Shown here piece after piece: positions 12,007-24,100 of a DNA stretch of 64,000 bases. The DNA is from Telopea speciosissima (lineage: Eukaryota; Streptophyta; Magnoliopsida; Proteales; Proteaceae). Location: positions 38,486,946 through 38,550,945 of the forward strand of contig NC_057926.1 in assembly GCF_018873765.1 (NCBI RefSeq), in the 5' to 3' direction. Within the stretch, counting starts at the first letter, position 1, and each line of letters opens with the position of its first letter. Under the pieces are notes generated by a model. It did no database searches. It saw nothing but the letters and a program-made list of their open reading frames with translations, and was not told the DNA's origin. The position numbers and the translations under genes are program-made.

Positions 12007-14630
12007 TTATTGTTGCAGTTGCTGTAAATTGATAAGCTTATAATAGGCTCCCTTCTTGTTCTCTATTAGAGTAGAGTGGTTCCCTTGCTCTAAGATCTTT
12101 CCATTTTGCAAAACTGATATGTGATCTGCATTTTGGATGGTAGACAACCGATGTGCCACCATAACCGTTGTTCGATTCTTCATTAGCCTATCAAGGGCTT
12201 GTTGAACGGCATGCTCAGACTCCACATCGAGAGCGCTGGTAGCCTCATCAAGAAGCAAAATTGCTGGATTCTTGAGAACAGCTCTTGCAATAGCGACCTG
12301 TTGCTTCTGGCCACCTGATAGTTGCACCCCTCGCTCTCCTACTTTGGTCGAGTAGCCCTCAGGGAGGCTACTGATGAAGTTATGTGCATTAGCAAGCTTG
12401 GAAGGCCTCAATGACCTCTGTTTCAGATGATCCATCTTTGCCATAAAGAATGTTTTCATAGATTGACGTGGCAAATAGCGCTGGCTCTTGTTGGACAAGG
12501 CCAATGTGTTTTCGAAGGGACTTGAGCTTGAGTTTCTTAATGTCTTTTCCTGCAGGAATCCATGACAGCTCATGTATAGAGAAGGGTTAACCATTTGACT
12601 TCTAAAATTTTATACATTAGCCTTCTTTGTTAAACCTTTTCATGATTTGGCCATTTTTTAAGGTTACTGATCTATAAAGTTCAAAGGTTTACAAGGGTGA
12701 GGCACCATGAATGTAATTGTGCTTGGGCCAAACTGTCTCCAACCCATGAAAGAAACCATAAGGTGGGTCGAATCATTCAACTGTAGGAAATGCTTACCAT
12801 CAATCATCACCTTCCCTGCTGTTGGATCGTAGAACTGAAGTACAAGGGGGAGCACAGAGCTCTTACCAGATCTACTAGACCCTACTAATGCCCTGCTCTT
12901 CCCCACAGTTACTTTGAGATTGAAATCCTTGAAGATCACAATGTCTGGCCTTGAAGGGTAACTGAAATCAACATCCTTCAATTCTATTGTACCCTCTACT
13001 CTTGTCCCTTCCTCTCCAACATCCCCTGCAACCTCTGTCTTCCTGTCCAATACATCAAAGACTGAAGCCAACATCTGTCTACCTTTTAGAAGATCTGGTG
13101 CCAATGCTGTTACAATTAAAACCATGAATGATTTTATCACCGATTTAAAGCTGGAGATTTCCTTCCCCATCAAAACAGAACCATACCTGCACAAATTCTC
13201 TTATGGCTTTGGGCCTTAAAGCTTTTGTAGTTGATACTAAGCTTACAACAGAAACTTTTTCACCATTCTGAAAACCCAAAAGACATACCACAAGGCTAGG
13301 CCATAGGATGAGAAGATGAAGAATTGGGAGACACCATATGCAATGTCGGCGATCTGGCCACAACGGAAGGAGCATTTGGAGGGGTCTTCAAGCTCATGTG
13401 CATATAAATCAATTATCTAATCCTCAGAACAGAATGCAGCAATGGTGCGAATATTGCTCACTGCCTCACGTGCAAGCATGTTAGCTTTGAGGTAAGCCTT
13501 GTTCAGGTTACCACCATAACCTTTCATGAAGAGTTTTTGTAACATATATTTAGGTTCTTATGCTAGTTAGACAGGATTTAATGTGAAGTCAAACAATGCA
13601 TCATATGATTAGCAGCTAAACAAGAGGATGGAAAAAAGAGAAACCTCACTGATGTGGCCGCTAACAATCAGAGGATGTGTGGCAATGACCACTAGTGTGA
13701 TCCTCCAATTCAAGAGGAAGCCAATGATGAATGAGGTAATAACAAGAAATATGTTCTGTAAGAGAATTGTAGATCGATCGACAACCATTCCTCGCAGTAG
13801 AGTTGCATCAGTTTCTAGGCGTGATGAGAGCATTGAACTCTCAAGATGGCTGCAATCACAGATCTGAAAGATTAAGTTATACATAAAAAAGTGCAGGGAA
13901 CATGGAGAAGAGAAATTAAATAAATTTCACCCAGGTAACCCAGGTTCAACTGCTGGCAATCGAAGATATGTTCTTAATTGTTCCCCAGGAATTGTTGCAG
14001 TTATAAGAGACCTATAAGGCCATACCCAGTGCACAAGGCTCCCGCGTTTAGCAGGGCCTGGGGAGGGTCAAATGTAAACAGCCTTACCCCTGTTTCTAGA
14101 GAGGCTGTTTCCAGGATTTGAACCCATGAAAAAGTGTTCAGCAAGTGAGCACTTGACCAACGCGCCAATCACGACCTTCTTGTGACAAGTTATAAGAGAC
14201 CTATCAACTGCAATTACTGTCATATCACTGCATTATTCTATCCCTTTTTTTAGGACAATTATATCTGCTGTCCGAAATCCGGATCGCTTATCTATCTACT
14301 GAGGCACTGGTTTGTGAAATTCTAAAAGACAGATTGAATTTGTTCTCTGTCTATGATTGTATGTGTATGATTTCAGTCATGATTGGTATATGATAGTTAT
14401 TCCTGCAAACATCTTCTCTTGCACCCTCAGAGTTAGTCGCTGTCCGATGATTCCGAAACTAAGGTTCTCAATGGTGTGAAAGATGACAGTCAAAACAGCA
14501 CCTCCGCAAAATAGAAAAGCAACCTTCTTGATTTCTCTGCGTGTCGTGTCCCAGTCAATGTAATAGGAAACGAGCATCTGTAACCCCAAGAGCAAACAAT
14601 GGCATCTGGGCACCAGCAAACATAGCACCA
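12007..14630 (-). pseudogene. ABCB transporter 3' fragment, pseudogene (unit A copy)
   Basis: Homologous to exons 8-12 of the intact ABCB gene at 21176-28084, with introns in the same places: remnant exons about 14630-14401, 13856-13652, 13535-13285, 13186-12796 and 12549-12007. It begins abruptly inside exon 8, where unit A ends. Lesions against the intact copy are: a 2-base loss near 14573 (exon 8); loss of about 37 bases near 13834 (exon 9); a TAG stop replacing a Val-Lys stretch near 13423 (exon 10); a 24-base loss between GCCAATGCT repeats near 13105 (exon 11, removing the MGETLALA block); a Gly to Arg change in the second Walker A (SSRSGKSS); and an extra base near 12400 (exon 12). The signature is also altered (LSGGQKQQ). 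It cannot make a transporter. Confidence 0.92.
14016..14188 (-). mobile_element. tRNA-derived SINE (Au-SINE-like) with 16-bp target duplication
   Basis: The 173-base insert reads on the minus strand as an Au-type SINE: an A-box-like GCGCGTTGGTCAAGTG, a B-box GGGTTCAAATCC, then GGAAACAGCCTCTCTAGAAA and a tail with CTCCCCAGG / GCGGGAGCCTTGTGCACTGG. It is flanked by perfect copies of GTTATAAGAGACCTAT at 14000-14015 and 14189-14204. Unit B has one copy of this motif (near 23243) and no insert, so the SINE arrived in an ABCB intron of unit A after the duplication. Confidence 0.93.
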
Positions 14631-16310
14631 TTGATTTGGGTCTACTTGCAAAGGAAACCAGACCTGGTTTCAGACCTTGAAGCTCTCCAATGGTGGGAAG
14701 GAGGGAAGGAGATGAACCGCGAGAGAGAGAGAGAGAGAGAGGGAAAGTCGAGGTCTGAAAGTGTATACCCTTTCTGTGTTTTTTTTTTTTTCTGTCCTAC
14801 TCTGTGGTTTGGGTTTAGAATCTCATCGGATTGAGATTGATCCGGAAGCCAAATTGGGTTGGGCTTCATGAAATGGAGCAATTCAATCTCCACCATAGGA
14901 TCTTTTAAGGCTACGTGTTGTGCAGGGAAGGTGATAATGCCAAGACCTACCAGATTAAAGAATTGAAGAGGATCTTTATCCGTTCTATCAATATCAATGA
15001 ATGTGTCCATTAATGCATAGCTGGGACCATGCATGGTTGGAGAGGTTGAGATTAAACTATGGGATAGGTTTAAACACCTTATTTGAATTTATTTGAAATG
15101 ATTACACCTCAATCGTTAGAAGCAGCCAAATCCATGTGGCGCACTAGTTATCGTGGGCAACACGATGGTCACTCACACCCAGACCGCAGACGAGCCAAAT
15201 CTAATTTGCTTTGTTCATGTAAACATGCATGTTTTGGATGATCGAGAATGCCATGTTTATGTGATTACTTTGAATTGACTGTATAGTGTCTTCTCTATCA
15301 TATATTCCAATTCTATGAACAAACTAAGTGTCAAAAATAAGCTAAGTAGCATCCTCTATTCCTCGTCATAAATTAGCCACCCATCTTCATATGATTTGTA
15401 TACCTCTCTGTTTTCTTAATCTTCAGAAACCCTAAGACCGAAGACTGTATTTTGAGCTTAGTCCTCAGTAATACAATCAAGAGATGAATAGCCCATAAAT
15501 TGAAAGAACCTTTTTTTTTTTTTTTTTTTGTTTTTTGGTAGAAATTGAAAGAACCTTTTAGTCCTCAATAAGTAGTTTCTTTTGACTTCTTGATCAACCA
15601 AATCAATCTTGGACGGTGTCTAGATGAATAGCCAGCCCAGTATACACCGAAGTCCTAATTCAATTGCAATTGTTGGAACTTGGAATATGCACCACTCGGG
15701 AGCTCAGATTGTGATCGTCTACGATGTGCTGCCTGTAGCAGCCATAGTAGCCCAGACACACCACCTTGCACAATGTCTGCCTTACCCCTGCCCGAGCACC
15801 TTGCTCGAGTAGGGGTAAGGCGGATATTGCACACAGCGGTATGTTTGGGTCACTATGGCCGCTATGGGCCACACACCATAGAGGATCTAAATTGCGGGAG
15901 CTCGGATCATGTCCATGTACGAGGACTGACCTTATTGGGACCTGATCAGTGCTCACATGGAATCCACTGCCCCCTTTGTGGGCCCCCTGGATTCCATGTT
16001 GCTGTGCTCCACCCTCAGTACTTTTTCATTCCAAATTAACCTATTGACTAAGAGAACTCATTAGTCCTCTACTGGTTTTGATTGGTGATCCAATATTCCA
16101 CTTCTAAAACTTGTGCACAATTAAGTAATTTTTTTAACTCTTATGTCCCATAGGGGACCTAATTAGTTGCAGAATTGCAACAGAAAGACAAGGACTTTGC
16201 TAAGATAACTAGAAATTTGATCAAAGGTAGCTTACAAATCCAATGTAGAAATGTCTTTGGGCATTGCAACAGCACCTCTCTTAATTAAATAAGGAGTTGA
16301 GAAATAAAAA
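14631..16310. other. Spacer between the two duplicated units
   Basis: Not shared with the two units except for a short stretch near 15265-15350 that resembles sequence near 8690 and 9030-9080 (ATATTCCAATTCTATG... AAGCTAAG), possibly a remnant of an older copy. It holds a GA microsatellite at 14720-14742 and a T/A-rich run near 15510-15530. A minus-strand frame from 15034 to 14642 (130 codons) starts with Met and is neither clearly repeat nor recognised. It could be a gene fragment but I have no family for it. Confidence 0.5.
15685..15930. mobile_element. Foldback MITE
   Basis: Long imperfect inverted repeats of about 115 bases surround a small centre at ~15805. The inner arms CTGCCTTACCCCTGCCCGAG and its near-complement CTCGAGTAGGGGTAAGGCGG pair closely. 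The outer arms contain CGGGAGCTCAGAT and its mirror near 15900. Confidence 0.75.
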
Positions 16311-16442
16311 TTATTTAAAATAATTTTCATGCATCAGATTGGAGTAATGACCATTATTTTCTAAAGTTTTGAATTGTTTAAATAATAATTGTTCACTCAA
16401 GATGATAGTTTTACTATAAATCTCTTGGACGGGAACCACTAA

Positions 16443-16583
16443 GGTTGTGTTTGGTTGATAAATTTTTTTTTTTTGAAAATTTGAAGAAAAAGATAAATAC
16501 ATAAATCATTCATTGTATCATCATGGTTTTTGTCTCAATATGTGTTTTTTTTTCTTTTCATTTCCTAACAATCAAACAAAGCC
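16443..16583. mobile_element. Tourist-like MITE (copy in unit B)
   Basis: Orthologous position to the MITE at 7739-7890, flanked by TAA on both sides, slightly shorter in its A/T runs. Confidence 0.7.
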
Positions 16584-18272
16584 TAATGGTGCAACTTGAG
16601 AAAGTTGGGCTTAGAATTTTGAGAACCTAGGTTCACCTAAGGATTCGTAACTTTGTCCAAAGATTGATCCAACCTTAATAAGTTCGTGTATTATACGCGT
16701 ATCTAAACGTTTATTAAAAAAAACATATTTTATCGTATTCAATCATAAATCTGGCAAAAAACGTGCTTTTTACTTGGTTCTATATTATACATGTATAATA
16801 ACGAATTATACAATAAAATACAGTTTTACTTTACAGTTAGTTAATATAATTAAAAAAAAAAAAGGCAAGAGATCTCTACTTGGTCACATGGTCTCTGTAC
16901 AAGAGTTTGGGCAATGGGGGAGCACACTTGGGCCATTAGTGTACCGTAACCCGTAATGTAACATTGTAACGATAAGGATCTCTCAGGTCAAAGGATCACT
17001 GGTGACGGGAATAGATCTATCCATAATACGATAGATAGTAATACATGTGAGAATTTATATTACATTCTTTTTCATACACACAAATAATGTGTACTTCCTT
17101 TTATGTGCTGAAAACAATTTTTCTAGTGACATACAATGTAATGATCATGTGAACAGGATGTCCAAGCCTATCCCTAGTCAAGAACTACTTTGTGTAAAGA
17201 CCCATGAAACAAACTTATAAGACCGTAAATAAATTCATGCATTAATAATAAAAATAAAATTTATTTATTCCAAAATTATACGGGTTTGAGGTCTGAGGTC
17301 TGATCTTCCACATGGTTTCCTCACTTAAGTCAAGTCATGCTTTGGATGAGAATTACTTCTTTAGTTATCCATGATTGCTTTTTAATCTTTTTAACTTTCT
17401 TGACATTGGAGTGAGAATGAGTGGAGATTGCTTTTTCCTGTTTTTTTTGTTTTGATTTTAGACTTAGAGTTTCCGATTCCAATTCCATAGAAAACTTAAG
17501 TGCAATGAGCTAAGAAATCATAGGGTAAGGAACCTTAATTAGTGAGAATGAGTAATAAATAAGTTGGTGATCATGGAACTGAGGAGGAGCCCTTCCATAA
17601 TCACGAACTTGAAGTTGAGATCCATTGCAATTTGCAAGTAACCCTGATTAATAAAGTTATAATTTCATTCTTAGTATAGAATAGAACATGGAGAAACCTT
17701 GCTAGATGGTGATGGGGAGATGAGGCTTTCTAAGTTACTGGTTGGGGTTGAACTTGAAGTGTGTGGGATGGTGAGGGAGTCTGAGATGCTGTTTAATTGG
17801 AATCGAGGGGATGGTGGTGGGACATTACGATTGTTTAAATATATGTGGTCATGAATTTATAATTATGAAATCAAATACTAAGATTAATCCAGGTAGAAAA
17901 TTCTACAAACTACTGCCAATACATTTCTTTTTTGATGTGTATGGACCACTTTAAAATGTGTGACAGTGGAAAAGATAATGCACGGTAATTAAACAATTTT
18001 TTATATAGATTCAGGATGAATCCACCTGAGTCAGGATAATCAAATCATTTTTCAGGAAGGAATCAAGTCATAGAATCAAGGTAAGCAAACAGTTATTCAG
18101 AAAGATTCATGTTACAGAATCAGAGTAATCAATCAGTTAATCATTTAAAATTATGAATCCACAGAAACTAATTTTATGGAATTTAATCCAAAATCAGAAA
18201 CTGCATCAATAGATTTACACAACCAAACGCTTCTGTAACATGATTGACTGAAATCCAACCAAAAAAAAAAAG

Positions 18273-18763
18273 GGCAAATTTCACGGACACCCTCTAAAAG
18301 TATCTAATAACTCAAAAGCTTACCATATTAGGTCAAAATGTCACAGACACCTCCTGTTTTTATGAATTTGTATCAATTTAGTCCACTCTGTTAATCTCTG
18401 CAGTTAAGTGTCTGTTAATTCTTTTTAAATGGCAAAATTACCCTTACCACAGTGAAATCCCTATAATACCTTGTTTCATTCCTTTTTTTCTCCCCTTCTT
18501 CTTCTCCTTTTCACCACCACCACCGCCACCACCTCCAGCCTCCTTCTCTTGCTTCCCTTCTGCTTTCGGAAACTTCCAATTTATCATTCACTTTCAGGTA
18601 ATAAAAAAACCTAGAACCCTTTCAACCTGGAATTGTCCAAAACCTTATGATGAAAAAATGGACCAGAGAGAGAGAGAGCGATTGTTTTCGGAATCACCCA
18701 TATATAAAGGGAATCGATCCACTCGTCCAATTACTCCAAAACTTAAGATGGAAAGAAGGACCT

Positions 18764-18795
<32 letters not shown>

Positions 18796-19792
18796 GAATC
18801 TGGCAAGAACAACTGCAGAAGCAGAAGAAGAAGAAGCAACTTGGTATTGAATTAATTCAATTCATTCTTCCAATCCTATATTTGGTGTTTATTTTGTTCT
18901 TTCTAATTCTGAGATTTTGGATCCTCTTTGACTGATTTTGCTTCTCTTGCTGTTCTTATTATTGGGGGTTTGACACAAAAAAAAAAAAAAAAAAAGGAAT
19001 GGAAGATTTCAAGCAATCTGAGAATAGGCGAGAGACTGTGCGTAGTGGTCATACCTTTTATCACCTTAATCGAAGTTGTGGTATTCGCCGTAAGTAGTTG
19101 CTTCGACTGCCGGCCTCAGAGAAGATATCGCTTCCGAACCCCTGACATTGCTGGACTCGCCAGTGGTGATACTTCATGTGGGTTGGGTTCCTTGTTTCCT
19201 TCTTTACTCAGCCCTATACAGACTTCGAATTCGCTTGTTGTCTTCTCGAGTTTTCCTTTATTTATTGAACTAAAACTTCTCTCTTTTGCTCTCCACGGCG
19301 GGGGTTTGCCTTTGAAGTTACAATTAACGAAGTACAAGCACTGTACGAACTGTTCAAGAAGCTGACTAGCTCCATCATTGACGATGGCTTAATCCACAAG
19401 GTAACTTCTTATTCTACTTCCCTGCTGCCATCTCTTTCTCTCTTCCCCCCTTCTCTGGGAAATCCATCCTTGTTTCAGACTTTTTTCTCCTTGCCTAGCC
19501 GCTGGTAATGGTCGCCGGAGTAGGTGATGGTCGCCGGAGCCGGAGTCATAGAGGGAAGAAGATAAATGACAGTTTTGTCCTTTTATTTAAATAACTAAAA
19601 GGTAAAATGGATATTTAGGAAAGAAGATGAAATGACAGTTTAATCCTTTTATTTAAATGACTAAGGGGTAAAATGGATATTTCATTGTTGGGTACTAACT
19701 GTGCTTAACGTTTGGGGTGCTGTGCCATTTTGACCGAGTATGGTAAGTTTCTGAGATATTGGATACTTTTAGGGGTGTCCGTCAAATTTTCC
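18273..19792. mobile_element. MULE-like element carrying a captured gene fragment (Pack-MULE)
   Basis: The ends form long inverted repeats: GGCAAATTTCACGGACACC at the left, and GGAAAATTTGACGGACACC as the reverse complement of the right end, with pairing continuing about 75 bases (CTAAAAGTATC..., TTACCATA..., GGTCAAAATG). It interrupts an A-rich run next to the DC1 pseudogene. Unit A lacks it. Target duplication cannot be read because both flanks are poly-A. No transposase is encoded. Inside is a piece of a CBL10-like gene. Capture of host exons between MULE TIRs defines a Pack-MULE. Confidence 0.85.
18985..19400 (+). pseudogene. Captured fragment of a calcineurin B-like (CBL10-type) gene
   Basis: Within the MULE, 18990-19158 encodes an N-terminal segment like the CBL10 subgroup (IGERLCVVVIPFITLIE, a hydrophobic stretch, then CFDCRP). 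After a ~150-base intron-like gap, 19305-19400 encodes [14 protein letters not shown]-type sequence (here [14 protein letters not shown], then [11 protein letters not shown]) ending at AAG|GTAACT, a normal splice donor. CBL proteins are EF-hand calcium sensors that activate CIPK kinases. CBL10 has this hydrophobic N-terminal segment. Only the first exons are present, with no EF-hand core, so it is not a working CBL gene. Confidence 0.85.
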
Positions 19793-19834
19793 AAAAAAAA
19801 AAAAAAAAAAAAAAGAAGTTGATTGACTGAAACA

Positions 19835-20224
19835 TTACTCCTCATGAAGCCCTAGAACATGAATAAATCCAATGCTCAGGTTGTAAACTGCCCCGCCTCA
19901 GGTTTATTGTATGGGTGCAATCAGTGTGGATACTTTCTCCACAAGCAATGCCGAAACACAGGTCGTTGGATGGAGCACCCATCTCACCCCAAACATGCCC
20001 TCACGCTTCTTCCCAAACCAACTTACCCCGGCGGCTCATTCGCTGAGAAACAAATGGAGACACACGTACCTGTTCAAACAGTTGGCGGCGGTGTGAAAGA
20101 TGAAGAAGAGAAACCATTAAAGCAAGAGGCGGAGCAGATGATGGATTCTCAGCTTGAGATTGTGAGGCTTCAAAATGAGCTGACTCGCCATATTGCACAA
20201 CTGATGAGTAGGGCTTGTTGTTAA
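19835..20224 (+). pseudogene. DC1-domain gene, broken copy (unit B)
   Basis: Copy of the gene at 10326-11081. About 138 bases covering the TATA box, start codon and first 17 codons are missing (junction near 19838). A Gln codon has become TAA at 19864. One extra C near 19893 shifts the frame. Finally 318 bases matching 10581-10898 are missing (junction near 20041), which removes the second and third DC1 repeats and happens to be a multiple of three. A 121-codon open frame remains from 19862, but it lacks most zinc ligands and any promoter. The 3' UTR is still well conserved. Confidence 0.9.
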
Positions 20225-21175
20225 TGACTTCATTCCTTCTTATCTGGGCTTGCAACAAGATGGACTACAGGACTAGGCTTTAAAGGCCTTGCCTTCTTTG
20301 TTTTATTGTGTTGTTGTGTAAGCAAGAAAAAGTTGGATTTGGGCATTTTTGTGTTAGGGTTTTCTGGGGAGAGTTCTTTCTGCGACCTTTGGGTGTTCTT
20401 GAGAGAACTCCATTGTAATTTTTTTTAATTCATCTTCAGGTCTGTCCATGGATGTATCATATCAATTTAGTGTGTGAACCACGTTAAATCTCTGTGTTAT
20501 CCTTGCTTATATCTGTTTTGTTTCTTCGTGCTTCTTGGTGTTTCCGTTAACAGCATCCACTCCAAGGAAAGATTCTTAAAGGCTTCAGAAAGAATGAACT
20601 TAGGAGTTAAATTGTGAAGGGCATAAACCATATGAAACATGATAAAATAGTGACTTTACACCACGATCGATTTTTTTTTTTATAAACACCATGATTATCC
20701 AGGATAAGGGTATCAAATGGTGAGTTGGGTCTGGTTTTGGTATGTTTCTGACTTATTTGTTTCTAAAGGTATCCAAAAAAGAAGGAAAGGGTGGGGGGGG
20801 GGGGGAGCTGAATGCTGATTTTGGAGTTCATGATTCTGTAAGTACTCTTGCAATGCTACTTGGCTATTACACTTGCCTTTCAAATGTTTGTAATTATTTC
20901 GTTGAGAATTTCCATCTTTAGTTTTTCTAAGAACACTTCTATAATGTAATTACTTTGCTGAAGATCAGGTTTAGTAATGGTTAATATTCTTCATTTACTC
21001 TTAAAATATTTAATTTGATAATATTTTAACTTTCTAAGATGTTCATGCATACTTATTCACTGTTAAGAAAAACAATAAATCCCACATAGCTTAAGGGGTA
21101 AATAGTCCAAAAAGGAAAAAGAATTGAAGTTCAATAGTAACCAGTAATCTTGGTCATTTACTCCTTTTATTTCTG

Positions 21176-24100
21176 TTATTGTTGCAGTTGCTGTAAATTA
21201 ATAAGCTTATAATAGGCTCCCTTCTTGTTCTCTATTAGAGTAGAGTGGTTCCCTTGCTCTATGATCTTTCCATTTTGCAAAATTGATATGTGATCTGCAT
21301 TTTGGATGGTAGACAACCTATGTGCCACCATAACTGTTGTTCGATTCTTCATTAGCCTGTCAAGGGCTTGTTGAACGACACGCTCAGACTCCACATCGAG
21401 AGCACTGGTAGCCTCATCAAGAAGCAAAATTGCTGGATTCTTGAGAACAGCTCTTGCAATGGCGACCCGTTGCTTCTGGCCACCTGATAGTTGCACTCCT
21501 CGCTCTCCTACTTTGGTCGAGTAGCCCTCAGGGAGGCTACTGATGAAGTTATGTGCATTAGCAAGCTTGGCAGCCTCAATGACCTCTGTTTCAGATGATC
21601 CATCTTTGCCATAAAGAATGTTTTCATAGATTGTCGTGGCAAATAGCGCTGGCTCTTGTTGGACAAGACCAATGTGTTTTCGAAGGGACTTGAGCTTGAG
21701 TTTCTTAATGTCTTTTCCTGCAGGAATCCATGGCAGCTCATGTTTAGAGAAGGCTTAACCACTTTGAGTTCTAAAATTTTATACATTAGCCTTCTTTGTT
21801 AAACCTTTTCATGATTTGCCCATTCTTTAAGGTTACTGATCTATAAGTTCAAAGGTTTACAAGGGTGAGGCACCATGAATGTACATGTGCTTGGGCCTAA
21901 CTGGCTTCAAACCATGAAAGAAACCGTAAGATGGATCGAATCATTCAAGTGTAGGAAATGCTTACCATCAACAATCACCTTCCCTGCTGTTGGATCATAG
22001 AACCGAAGTATAAGGGAGAGCACAGAGCTCTTACCAGATCCACTAGACCCTACTAATGCCATGCTCTTCCCCACAGTTACTTTGAGATTGAAATCCTTGA
22101 AAATCACAATGTCTGGCCTTGAAGGGTAACTGAATTCAACATCCTTCAATTCTATTGTACCCTCTACTCTTGTCACTTCCTCTCCAACATCCCCTTCAAC
22201 CTCTGTCTTCCTGTCCAATACATCAAAGACTGAAGCCAACATCTGTGTCCCTTTTAGAAGGTCTGGTGCCAATGCTAGTGTCTCTCCCATGGCCAATGCT
22301 GTTACAATTAAAACCATGAATGATTTTATCACCGACTTAAAGCTAGAGATTTCTTTCCCCATCAAAACAGAACCATACCTGCACAAATTCACTTATGGCT
22401 TTAGGCCTTAAAGCATTTGTAGTTCGTACTAAGCTTACTACAGTAAGTAATTAACAAAACTTTTTCACTGTTCTGCAAGCCCAAAAGACATACCACAAGG
22501 CTAGGCCATAGGATGAGAAGATGAAGAATTGGGAGACACCATATGCAATGCCGGCAATCTGGCCACGACGGAAGGAGCGTTTGGATGGCTCTTCAAGCTC
22601 ATGTGCATATAAATCAATTACCTTAACCTCAGAACAGAATGCAGCAATGGTACGAATGTTGCTCACTGCCTCACCGGCAAGCATGTTAGCTTTGAGGTAA
22701 GCCTTGTTCAAGTTACCACCATAACCTTTCATGAAGAGTTTCTGTAACATATATTTAGGTTCTTGTGCTAGTTAGACAGGATTTAATGTGAAGTCAAACA
22801 ATGCATCATATGATTAGCAGCTAAACAAGAGGATGAAAAAAAGAGAAACCTCACTGATGTGGCCGCTAACAATCAGAGGATATGTGGCAATGACCACTAG
22901 TGTGATCCTCCAATTCAAGAGGAAGCCAATGATGAATGAGGTAATAACAAGAAATATGTTCTGTAAGAGAATTGTAGATCGATCGACAACCATTCCTCGC
23001 AGTAGAGTTGCATCGGTTTCTAGGCGTGATGAGAGCATTGAACTTGTGTTGCTTATGTCATCAAACCATCCAATTTCATTCCTCAAGATGGCTGAAATCA
23101 AAGAAAAGAAGGATTAAGTTTATACATAAGAAAGTGCAGGGAACATGGAGAAGAGAAATTAAATTGATTTCACCCAGGTAACCCAGGTTCAACTGCTGGC
23201 AATCGAAGATATGTTCTTAATTTTTTCCCCAGGAATTCTTACAGTTATAAGAGACCTATTAACTGCAATTACTGTCATATAACTGGATTCTTGTATCCCT
23301 TTTTTTAGGATAATTACATCTACTGTCCGAAATCCGGATCACTTATCTATCTACTGAGGCACCGGTCTATGAAATTCTAAAAGACAGATTGAATTTGTTC
23401 TATGTCTATGATTGTATATGTGTATGATTTTCGGTCATGATTGGTATATGATAGTTATACCTGCAAACATCTTCTCTCGCACCCGCAGAGTTAATCGCTC
23501 TCCAATGATTCCGAAACTAAGGTGTTCAATGGTGTGAAAGATGACAGTCAAAACAGCACCCCCGCAAAAGAGAAAAGCAACCTTCCTTATTTCTCTGCAT
23601 GTCGTGTCCCAGTCCATGTAATAGGAAACAAGAGCATCTGTAACCCCAAGAGCAAACAATGGCATCTGGGCACCAGCAAACATAGCACCAATGATGCCAA
23701 ACACCCCATAGATCCAGTCAGGAGCCACCATGGAATATATGCTTCTCCATGAAATGCTCTTCGGTTTTATTGTCTCAGATTCATCAACAGAGCATCGACC
23801 TAATGATAATTCCTTGTCAGATTGAGCACTGGCCCGAAAACTTGAGGTCGCGCTTGATACTTCTCGAGAAAGCTTCATACTGCCAGAACAAGAAAGCAGA
23901 TAATAATGATACTCTGTATCTAATTGATGGGATATAGAACCAAATTTGCCCTGTTTATGTGATTCTAAACTTTGTGAGAAATTGTAACAGCAGTGATGGT
24001 AATAGTTAGTATCCACCAATGATGATCATTTAATCTGTGTTAGATTTTGTGTCAATGGATAAGAGTACCTAAGATGTCGTCCCATGACAGGGCCTTGTGA

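Larger units (their letters stand above)
7607..14630. repeat. Segmental duplication, unit A
   Basis: Collinear with unit B (16311-23690): the same intergenic DNA, the same DC1 gene and the same 3' part of the ABCB transporter gene, in the same order and orientation. The left edge is shared TTATTTAAAATAATTTT at 7607 and 16311. The right edge is the last shared bases CATAGCACCA at 14630 and 23690. Insertions and deletions private to one unit are listed separately. In unit A the DC1 gene is open and the ABCB part is broken. Confidence 0.93.
16311..23690. repeat. Segmental duplication, unit B
   Basis: Second copy of unit A. It differs by a 1.5-kb MULE insertion (18273-19792), a broken DC1 gene, a single copy of the 53-bp minisatellite, and the absence of the SINE and hAT-like MITE of unit A. 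Its right part is continuous with the upstream exons of the intact ABCB gene, so unit B occupies the original gene context on that side. Confidence 0.93.

Noticed and set aside
14642-15034. Minus-strand 130-codon frame in the spacer as a real gene
   Set aside because: No family recognised, the end runs into a GA repeat and low-complexity residues, and no following exon was found. Mentioned only as unresolved.
19862-20224. Short DC1 protein of 121 residues as a functional gene
   Set aside because: Comparison with unit A shows promoter and start loss, a stop, a frameshift and removal of two zinc repeats. The open frame is incidental.
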